NCBI GenBank assembly: GCA_947589615.1
Contig: CANQBU010000010.1
Coordinates: 1 to 18,392, forward strand
Source of the DNA: an uncultured Clostridia bacterium
GTDB taxonomy: Bacteria; Bacillota; Clostridia; Christensenellales; UBA1242
DNA: 18,392 nucleotides
Direction: 5' to 3'
A program made the translations under genes and the position numbers. This document shows positions 6,387 through 13,204 of this stretch, piece by piece; position 1 is the first letter of the stretch, and each line of letters starts with the position of its first letter. The notes below the pieces were generated by a model. The model ran no database searches. It had not been told where the DNA came from and saw nothing but the letters and a program-made list of their open reading frames with translations.

Positions 6387-6875
6387 ATGTATAGTTACAG
6401 TGACATTATGAATTTAATAAAATACGCAAGGACAGTTGCAAAGAACGACCCTACAGTATATGAATATTTGGTTAAAGCAATGGATGATGCCAATCGTCAA
6501 GGCGAATATTTGAAAAAGGCAGAAAAAGCAATAATCGCCGGCAAAGACCCTATCTTTGCTTACAGATTTGCAAAATCAATCAAGAACGCAAATATTAAAT
6601 CCCTTCAAAAGGTCATAATCGACAAAAAAGACGCATTTTATGCTTGCCTTTTCGCAAGAGATATTGAAGGAGCGGATGTTCATGCTCTTGAAGAGGTGGT
6701 AATTGAGAAAAATGACGCTAAGTATGCAAACCTTTTTGCAAATGAAATTCCTGGCGCCGACATCGAACCTTTATATAAAATTATAATGAACAGCAAAGAT
6801 GAAAGATATATTAATGACTTCATGAGAAAGCATCCCGATTTCGTCGAGGAGCATGGATCCGAATCAGATTTATAA
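6387..6875 (+). CDS. Helical 28-residue-repeat protein, shorter member
   Basis: A 162-residue protein of the same repeat family as 1409-2134. After a helical N-terminus (about residues 1-43) come a partial unit (KKAEKAII...FAKSIK), two complete 28-residue units (NANIKSLQKVIIDKKDAFYA and on; GADVHALEEVVIEKNDAKYA and on) and a final GADIEPL unit, closing in an acidic tail. No signal peptide or catalytic motif. ATG at 6387 follows ATAGGAG. It is monocistronic, with a strong promoter before it and a terminator after it, exactly the layout of its relative. Function unknown; the units suggest a small solenoid for protein binding. Confidence 0.85.
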   Translation: MYSYSDIMNLIKYARTVAKNDPTVYEYLVKAMDDANRQGEYLKKAEKAIIAGKDPIFAYRFAKSIKNANIKSLQKVIIDKKDAFYACLFARDIEGADVHALEEVVIEKNDAKYANLFANEIPGADIEPLYKIIMNSKDERYINDFMRKHPDFVEEHGSESDL

Positions 6876-6893
6876 TCGACAATATTTATATAT

Positions 6894-6934
6894 AAAACAC
6901 ATCACAACTCTTTTGAATTAAGATGTGTTTTTTT
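6894..6934 (+). terminator. Terminator of the second repeat-protein gene
   Basis: AAAACACATC (6894-6903) pairs over 10 bp with GATGTGTTTT (6922-6931) around an 18-nt loop and is followed by more T. Confidence 0.8.
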
Positions 6935-6982
6935 ATTTGATCAATAAAAGTTCTCCCCTTGACTGGCAAGTCTAATATTGAT

Positions 6983-7013
6983 AAAAAACGAAGATGATAT
7001 ATCTTCGTTTTTT
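6983..7013. terminator. Terminator of the M60 peptidase gene, symmetric
   Basis: A 13-bp perfect stem (AAAAAACGAAGAT with ATCTTCGTTTTTT) around a 5-nt loop. The A/T flanks give a T tail in both directions. It lies 15 bp beyond the stop codon of the minus-strand M60 gene and could also back up the plus-strand terminator at 6894-6934. Confidence 0.85.
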
Positions 7014-7027
7014 GTGTTTTAAATTTT

Positions 7028-10000
7028 TTATTTATTTTCAGGCTTAGCAATCTTTTTCCTTTTTACTATGAAGTAAACTGCAAGTGCAATTGCGATTATG
7101 CAAACCCCGCCACAAGCAAGGCCGATGATTAGACCGAGATTTAGTGAAGAAACAATCTCAAAAGTGATTGTGCGCTCTCCGCTATAATTGCCCTTAAATT
7201 TAATTGTCATTGTGGCAGTTCCCACCTCGACATTGTCAGACATTTCAACATCATAGTCAACACCTTTTTGAAGAACGACTTCTTCGCCATTTACGTTGAC
7301 CTTTATTTCGACATCAGGGACGATTTCTTTGCCAGTATGTGACTGCTCGATTATCTGAGAGATTTTTACATCTTCGATTTTAACTGTCTTTTGTGCAATG
7401 GTAAACGATGCTGAAAATTCACCGCCATACCAGCCCAAACCTTCAACTGTAAATTGAACTTCACCTACGTTTTTATTGTCACCGATGCTTAAAATTTGAT
7501 AATCCTCGCCTTCCTTTAAAAGGGTATCGCCAAATTTTAAGACTGGCACATGATAAGTGTTGTCAAATTCAAAACTCTCCACATTCAACTCTGCATTTGC
7601 AATGTCATTTAAAATTCTAAATGAAGAAGCAATTTGCCCTTTATATAATCCAATTCCTTGGATTGCAAATTGTGCTACGCCAACATTTTGATTATTCTCG
7701 CATTCCACCAAAGTATAATCAACATTCTCTGTCAATACTTGCCCGCCATAATAAACTATTGGCTTGAGTTTTCCGCCCGTGTAAATTTGATTTTGGGCTT
7801 GCAACTGCGAAACAATAAAAGTTTCCTGCTCATACAATTTTCCCGTCGTTTTTATGGCATCAAAGGTCATTTCATTGCCCACGATTTTTACTGCGTGTCT
7901 TTTATTTTCCAGCCCTTGAATAAACAAACTTGGAGTGTTTACGCTCTTGCTTGCCTTAACTTTATATTCTTCGCCGTCAATATATAATTGAGACTCTTCA
8001 TTTAAAGAATATAGGAGTAGGTCTTCCCCTTCAAGCACGAATGAAAATTCGCCGCTTGTCGCTTGTTTCCCGTAGCCATTTATGAACCCGCCACGAACTT
8101 TTTGCCAACTTTCATCAAATGTATATAGTTCTTCTTTTGACGAATATACATTTACATTTTCCTCTTCATTAAGGGATTGATTGAAAGTCATTTCTCTAAT
8201 GCTTGTTCTTTTGTCGCTAAGACTTCCTTCTAGCATTTCGAGAATGAAGAATTTTCCGGTCGCCGTCTCAAAGTAATCGCTTATGTTTGTTTGAAGTGAA
8301 GAGTTATCTTTTGTGTAAATTTCCCTATAATCTTCTTTGTTTTCGCTGTCGCTTACATAATATTTGTAAGATGTGCCGGTATATGTAGGGTCATAGAATT
8401 GAATGTTTATATTTGAAACTGAGGTTTTCTCGTTAAATTCAAATATGTAATAATGTGGGAATGGAACTGAAAATCTTGCAGTGAACCATGTAGAATTGGC
8501 ATCTCCGTCCAAAATATTTCCAATTTTATGATCGGTGTTTTGTCCTGGAACGGTTTGCCCATTTTTGTCAACGCATTTTATGCTTTTAATATCCTTTGTC
8601 CTATCTACCCCACTTGTATACATAGAATTTAATGTGTCTTTTTGAAGGTTATATTGATTTTCATAAACATGAGGAACTTTTGACTCTTCAATGCATCTTT
8701 GAATCGACTCATCGCTCGCTTCTTCATTAAAGCAGTTTGAAGACAAGATGTCCTTGTAAGTAATATTGTCTTCGGTATATTTTAAGAACATAGACCCCAC
8801 GCCGCCAAGCCAATTTAAACAATATGCTTCAATGTAAACTGGCTTATATGCTTGAACGGTCATTGTAATTTTATTGCCCGAATAGGCTATTGCAGTTTTC
8901 TCCTGAGAGGAGAGAAGGCAACTATAACAAGCGGCCTCTTTGCCATTTATTTTCATATATGTTTGGTCATCGCCATAAATCATAAATGTGACTTCGCCGG
9001 TTTTATCAAACACGACATTTGCCTTGTAATAAACAAGGTTTTCATCTCTTTCAAGATTGACTGAAAAGTTTTTTACGATTTTTGTCTTGTAAATATTTTC
9101 ATCGGTGACAATTGCTGCCGCTTGTTTTACGTTGTAATTCCCTTGTGGAACATTATATACTGTCGCATTTACATAGTAATTTATAGTAGGTTGAATTTTC
9201 ACCCTGAGGGTTTTGGTATAAGTGGTATTATCGCCCTCAAAGTAAACGTCATAAATAAGGTCAAATGTGATTTCATTATTACTGCCATCTGGAGTTATTG
9301 TAAAAATTCCATTTCCGTCAAATTTTACTGATGCATGCTTTATATTTTTTGCAAGTCTTGCATTAAATCTATCGGCGGTCGAAACTGTAGTCGCATTGAA
9401 ATTCAAATCAAAACTTTTTATATTTTCGTTATATCTAAATGCTCTTCCCGTTTCAACTCCTTTTTCACCCACCGCATAGAGGTTTTGTAGAGCGAAAAAT
9501 TTAGGATAATTAAATGACTTTATTGTATTAATGGTTTCTTCGCTTAAATCGAGATGCCATAATTTTGTGAAATAATCAGTCAAATCTTGTTGGAAGAACT
9601 GGCTTGCAAATGTGGCAAAGCCATCATCAGTTTTGGTGTAGCCACTTCCCACTCTAAGCGTCTGACTTGGAAGAAGATATTCTGATTCCTCGCTTCCCCC
9701 AATTTGCCTTAGGAAATGTAAGAATTTATCTACTCCGAAATTGTGAATTAAATCGGCATAAGCGTAAAGTTTATCTGTCCCATAATTATTGAAATTTGAA
9801 TTTGCATTTCGGCTAGATATGTCTAGTGTTTCTTTAAGATTGTAATATGGATCAGTCGCATTCCCCCAGTTCCCGCCCGAAGGTCCAACTGTCTCCGTCC
9901 TTGACGATGCAATATCAGTGTAAGTTAAGAAAGTCAAAACATTGATAACATTATTTGTATTTTCCATAAAGTCACTACCCACCGACCATGGATTGCCAAG

Positions 10001-11239
10001 CCCGCGAACGTTTGGATATTGGAAATTGTGATTCATCTCATGGATAACACCCCAATCTTCAGCAGTGGTAATCATTGTATTGTAATCAAGTGTTTTAGAG
10101 CACCAACTTGTCGGACAAACGGCAATAAATATTCCCGGATAGGCTTGTGCGGCGCCGTTACTTGCAATGTAACTATCAAAAATCATCATAACAGGCTTAA
10201 TTTTCCCCTTCAGTTGGTCAAGCCCCATTGCATAATTTGAAAGTGATGCCGCCTTGTGCCAAAACATCAAAATATTGTAAGGGTCTTCCAAATCTTGAAT
10301 AAACATTTTTGGAACAAAGAAATATACAAAAGGGGTCTGCAAAACGGCGTATGGGCTTGGGGCTTCCATCACCTTTTCCCAATCTTCAACGGTTGAAATT
10401 CCCAATTGATAACTTGGATTGTCAACTCCGCCCGAGATTGTTATGTCGAAATTTCGAGTTATGGAGTTTGGGATATCCTTTAAGAACACCATGCCTCCAA
10501 GAGGTGTCCCGATTTTGGTCTCCGTGCTTGTTATTGTAAACTCCTTGTATAAAATAGGCATACGGTTTTTTGCCACTTGAAGTTTTAAAAAGTATTGTTT
10601 TGCGACCTCGTGAACATTATTTTCCCAAAAAGGATAGCCCACAATAAGGGTCAATCTGTTTTTATCATTTGTTTGGTCGATGATTTCCTGCTCCACCTTC
10701 ACCGTCAAAACTTCTCCTGCTGGTGCAAAAACACCAAGTGAGTGTCTTGATGCGACATTATAGTTTACTGTCACTCTCTTTTCTATTCTTGGAGCGTCAT
10801 CGCTTATTTCGCCAAAAAATTGTCCATCTGCGGAAATGTGTTTTTGAAGATTACCCTCGGCAATTCTTTGATTTGCCTCATTCATAATTCTTTCATTTTC
10901 AATTCGAATTTTTCCTAGTGAGGTTGCGTTCAAAACTTCCTTTTTATCCTGGATTGAACTGTTAAGGTCAGGAAAGGTTTGGGGGCTGTAAATAGATGGA
11001 TATTTATCTGCCGCCATTTCACCAAATTCACCAGGCAAAGTAAAGTCAACATCGCCCAAATAATTTTCGATGTCATAAGTTGAAAAATACTCGTCTACAC
11101 TTTCTTTATTTTGGCTAGAGCGTGCATTTTGACTTGTAGCAACGCTCGACAATTTTGCCCCTCCCACATCACAAAAAATCAAGCAAATCGCCAATATCAA
11201 TCCCAAAACTGGAACAAAATAAATTAACTTTTTTGGCAT
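7028..11239 (-). CDS. Cell-surface M60 (enhancin-like) metallopeptidase, multidomain
   Basis: A 1403-residue exported protein. Residues 1-30 are a signal or anchor segment. The M60 domain covers roughly 165-590, with the zinc motif His400-Glu401-Met-Asn-His404 and Glu426 at the spacing known for M60 (HExxH, 8-28 residues, E). Next come a PA14/GLEYA-like sheet domain (about 700-825, with IYGDDQTYMKING), a discoidin F5/8 type C domain (about 880-1020), a further beta domain (about 1025-1140), and three Ig-like repeats with the GxDYxL...NVG...GxYxG pattern (about 1145-1211, 1212-1282, 1285-1363). A membrane helix at 1368-1392 and a Lys/Arg tail anchor it; no LPXTG motif is present. M60 enzymes of gut bacteria cut mucin-type glycoproteins; that substrate is inferred. 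Start at 11239 has GGAGGAG and a consensus promoter. Confidence 0.9.
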   Translation of the reverse strand: MPKKLIYFVPVLGLILAICLIFCDVGGAKLSSVATSQNARSSQNKESVDEYFSTYDIENYLGDVDFTLPGEFGEMAADKYPSIYSPQTFPDLNSSIQDKKEVLNATSLGKIRIENERIMNEANQRIAEGNLQKHISADGQFFGEISDDAPRIEKRVTVNYNVASRHSLGVFAPAGEVLTVKVEQEIIDQTNDKNRLTLIVGYPFWENNVHEVAKQYFLKLQVAKNRMPILYKEFTITSTETKIGTPLGGMVFLKDIPNSITRNFDITISGGVDNPSYQLGISTVEDWEKVMEAPSPYAVLQTPFVYFFVPKMFIQDLEDPYNILMFWHKAASLSNYAMGLDQLKGKIKPVMMIFDSYIASNGAAQAYPGIFIAVCPTSWCSKTLDYNTMITTAEDWGVIHEMNHNFQYPNVRGLGNPWSVGSDFMENTNNVINVLTFLTYTDIASSRTETVGPSGGNWGNATDPYYNLKETLDISSRNANSNFNNYGTDKLYAYADLIHNFGVDKFLHFLRQIGGSEESEYLLPSQTLRVGSGYTKTDDGFATFASQFFQQDLTDYFTKLWHLDLSEETINTIKSFNYPKFFALQNLYAVGEKGVETGRAFRYNENIKSFDLNFNATTVSTADRFNARLAKNIKHASVKFDGNGIFTITPDGSNNEITFDLIYDVYFEGDNTTYTKTLRVKIQPTINYYVNATVYNVPQGNYNVKQAAAIVTDENIYKTKIVKNFSVNLERDENLVYYKANVVFDKTGEVTFMIYGDDQTYMKINGKEAACYSCLLSSQEKTAIAYSGNKITMTVQAYKPVYIEAYCLNWLGGVGSMFLKYTEDNITYKDILSSNCFNEEASDESIQRCIEESKVPHVYENQYNLQKDTLNSMYTSGVDRTKDIKSIKCVDKNGQTVPGQNTDHKIGNILDGDANSTWFTARFSVPFPHYYIFEFNEKTSVSNINIQFYDPTYTGTSYKYYVSDSENKEDYREIYTKDNSSLQTNISDYFETATGKFFILEMLEGSLSDKRTSIREMTFNQSLNEEENVNVYSSKEELYTFDESWQKVRGGFINGYGKQATSGEFSFVLEGEDLLLYSLNEESQLYIDGEEYKVKASKSVNTPSLFIQGLENKRHAVKIVGNEMTFDAIKTTGKLYEQETFIVSQLQAQNQIYTGGKLKPIVYYGGQVLTENVDYTLVECENNQNVGVAQFAIQGIGLYKGQIASSFRILNDIANAELNVESFEFDNTYHVPVLKFGDTLLKEGEDYQILSIGDNKNVGEVQFTVEGLGWYGGEFSASFTIAQKTVKIEDVKISQIIEQSHTGKEIVPDVEIKVNVNGEEVVLQKGVDYDVEMSDNVEVGTATMTIKFKGNYSGERTITFEIVSSLNLGLIIGLACGGVCIIAIALAVYFIVKRKKIAKPENK

Positions 11240-11257
11240 AGTCTCCTCCTAAAATTT

Positions 11258-11285
11258 ATTATACATAAAAGCATGTTTTTGTCAA
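11258..11285 (-). promoter_or_regulatory. Promoter of the M60 peptidase gene
   Basis: On the minus strand, a perfect TTGACA (11285-11280) and a perfect TATAAT (11263-11258) are separated by 16 bp. The start codon is 19 bp past the -10 box. Confidence 0.85.
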
Positions 11286-11419
11286 TATAAAATTTTTTAT
11301 TTTTTTATTATTTTTTTGCATAAATGACGCTAACTTATCGCAACAATTTTAGATTTTAAATAATCTTTAAAAAATCGTATTTTTTATATGCAAAATCCCT
11401 ATCTTCCTCCTTTAAACAG

Positions 11420-11448
11420 TGGATATTTTACAGGTTTTGTGCTATAAT
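11420..11448 (+). promoter_or_regulatory. Promoter of the formate-tetrahydrofolate ligase gene
   Basis: TGGATA (11420-11425), 17-bp spacer and TATAAT (11443-11448) with extended -10 TGC. The -35 box matches consensus at four of six bases. Confidence 0.65.
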
Positions 11449-11467
11449 TGATTACAGTGAGGTGAAA

Positions 11468-13051
11468 ATGCAAAAAATTAGAAATATTGCAAAAAAATTA
11501 AACATCAAAAACAATCAAATTATTCAATATGGCGAGTATATGGCAAAACTTAAAAATGTAGTTGGTGACAAAAATGGAAAACTTATTCTAGTCAGTGCCA
11601 TGACCCCTACAACCGCCGGTGAAGGCAAGACGACAATCGCAATTGCATTGAGTGATGCCCTTAATTTTATAGGATACAAAAGCGTTTTATCTTTGCGAGA
11701 ACCTTCACTTGGTCCTGTTTTCGGAATGAAAGGAGGTGCAACGGGGGCGGGCAAGGCGACAGTAGAGCCAAGCAATGAAATAAATTTACATTTTACTGGC
11801 GATTTTCATGCTTTGACAAGTGCAAACAACCTTTTGTGTGCCCTTCTTGACAACTCGATATTTCAGGGCAACCCTTTAAATATCGACCCCGAAAGAGTAG
11901 TGTTCCCTCGTGCAATGGATATGAACGATAGAAGTTTGCGAGACATCGAAATCGGCCTTGAAAATTTAAAAGGTCAGGAGCCCCGTAAAGACCATTTTGT
12001 AATAACATCAGCATGTGAAATTATGGCGATTTTATGCCTTGCAAAGGATTTTCAAGACCTTAAAAGAAGACTTGGAAACATTCTTGTCGCTTTTGACAAG
12101 GAAGGCAAGCCCGTTTATGCAAAAGATTTAAAGGCGCAGGAGAGCATGGCTATACTTTTGGCAAATGCCTTCTATCCAAACCTCGTGCAAACTCAAGCAG
12201 GATATCCGGCAATCATTCACGGCGGACCTTTTGCAAATATCGCACATGGCTGCAGTTCGGTGGTTGCGACTAAAACTGCATTGTCACTAGGCGACTATTG
12301 CGTCACAGAAGGAGGCTTTGGTGGTGACCTTGGGGGTGAGAAATTTTTAAGCATAAAATGCCGAAACCTTAAAAAAGTTCCAACATGTGTAGTCGTCGTT
12401 GCGACTATAAAAGCGATAAAATTGCACTCCCAAAATTCCGTTTTAAGTGAAGGTTTTGAAAACTTAAAACGCCATCTTTTAAACTTTAAAAATGTCTTTT
12501 CGCTCACTCCAATTGTCGCCCTAAATCATTTTAAGGGAGACAGTCAAAAGGATATAGATGAGGTCATCTCCCTTTGCAAACAACTTGGAGTATCTTGTCA
12601 TGTCTGCTATCCTTATGAAAAAGGTGGCAAGGGCTGCATAAGTTTAGCGCAGGAAATTTCCACATTGAAAGAGCCAAAATCAATGACTTATCCATATAAC
12701 ATTGAAGATAAGCCAGAAGAAAAAATTAAAAAACTCAACAACAAAATTTATGGCGGAAAAGATGTAGAATTTTCAGAAGAAGCACTTGCAGAACTTCAAT
12801 CTCTGCCTGAGGAATGCAAAACTTATCCCGTCGTAGTCGCAAAAACTCAATATTCTTTCTCGGACGATGCAAAACTTTTAAATGCTCCCAAAGATTTCAC
12901 CCTTCATGTCCGAAGAATTGAAATTAAACATGGCGCAGAATTTATTGTTGTTTTGGCAGGGAAAATTTATCTAATGCCAGGGCTTGGGAAAGAACCTAAT
13001 GCCGTCAACATGTTTATAGATGAAAATATGCACATTCATAATTTAAAATAA
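11468..13051 (+). CDS. fhs: Formate-tetrahydrofolate ligase
   Basis: A 527-residue enzyme that joins formate to tetrahydrofolate using ATP, giving 10-formyl-THF for purine and formyl-methionine synthesis or, in acetogens, the methyl branch of the Wood-Ljungdahl pathway. The ATP-binding loop is TPTTAGEGKTT (residues 46-56), followed by REPSLGPVFGMKGG, INLHFTGDFHA, LDNSIFQGN, IHGGPFANIAHG and GFGGDLGGEKF, all in family order, and the C-terminal AKTQYSFSDD and LMPGLG motifs. It is about 30 residues shorter than typical (556-560), mainly by a shortened loop after the ATIKAIKLH segment, and several usual residues differ (LNHF for the common INRF). I choose ATG 11468, not GTG 11462, because the GTG lies inside the GAGGTG ribosome binding site. 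Monocistronic, with no other folate-pathway gene beside it. Confidence 0.93.
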   Translation: MQKIRNIAKKLNIKNNQIIQYGEYMAKLKNVVGDKNGKLILVSAMTPTTAGEGKTTIAIALSDALNFIGYKSVLSLREPSLGPVFGMKGGATGAGKATVEPSNEINLHFTGDFHALTSANNLLCALLDNSIFQGNPLNIDPERVVFPRAMDMNDRSLRDIEIGLENLKGQEPRKDHFVITSACEIMAILCLAKDFQDLKRRLGNILVAFDKEGKPVYAKDLKAQESMAILLANAFYPNLVQTQAGYPAIIHGGPFANIAHGCSSVVATKTALSLGDYCVTEGGFGGDLGGEKFLSIKCRNLKKVPTCVVVVATIKAIKLHSQNSVLSEGFENLKRHLLNFKNVFSLTPIVALNHFKGDSQKDIDEVISLCKQLGVSCHVCYPYEKGGKGCISLAQEISTLKEPKSMTYPYNIEDKPEEKIKKLNNKIYGGKDVEFSEEALAELQSLPEECKTYPVVVAKTQYSFSDDAKLLNAPKDFTLHVRRIEIKHGAEFIVVLAGKIYLMPGLGKEPNAVNMFIDENMHIHNLK

Positions 13052-13078
13052 TGCGATATATCAAAGTAAAATTATAAA

Positions 13079-13115
13079 AAGCACCTGATTAAATAAAATC
13101 AAGTGCTTGTTTTTT
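13079..13115 (+). terminator. Terminator of fhs
   Basis: AAGCAC and GTGCTT, then TGATT and AATCA, form an 11-bp stem with one internal mismatch and a 6-nt loop, followed by GTTTTTT. Confidence 0.8.
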
Positions 13116-13158
13116 GTAAATTTTCCCGTCTATTAGTTATTTATAAAACCATTTTTTC

Positions 13159-13184
13159 TTGGCTTTATATCGGGGATATAGCCA
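13159..13184. other. Inverted repeat between convergent genes
   Basis: TTGGCT-TT-ATATC pairs with GATAT-AGCCAA around GGG, leaving a TT bulge. An AT-rich tail follows on the plus strand. It could be a second terminator in the gap between fhs and the convergent AAA+ gene, but the tail is not a clean T run. Confidence 0.4.
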
Positions 13185-13204
13185 ATTATTTTTAATATAA
13201 AAAT

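Noticed and set aside
7658..10539. Several 69-109-codon plus-strand open frames inside the M60 gene
   Set aside because: They are antisense shadows of a strongly coding frame, without ribosome binding sites or protein-like features.
7028..11239. M60 protein as a lipoprotein or sortase substrate
   Set aside because: The Cys at residue 23 follows Phe, not a lipobox residue, and the C-terminus has a membrane helix without LPXTG.
11462..11467. GTG at 11462 as the start of fhs
   Set aside because: The GTG is inside the GAGGTG ribosome binding site; ATG at 11468 is correctly placed and fits the family's N-terminus.
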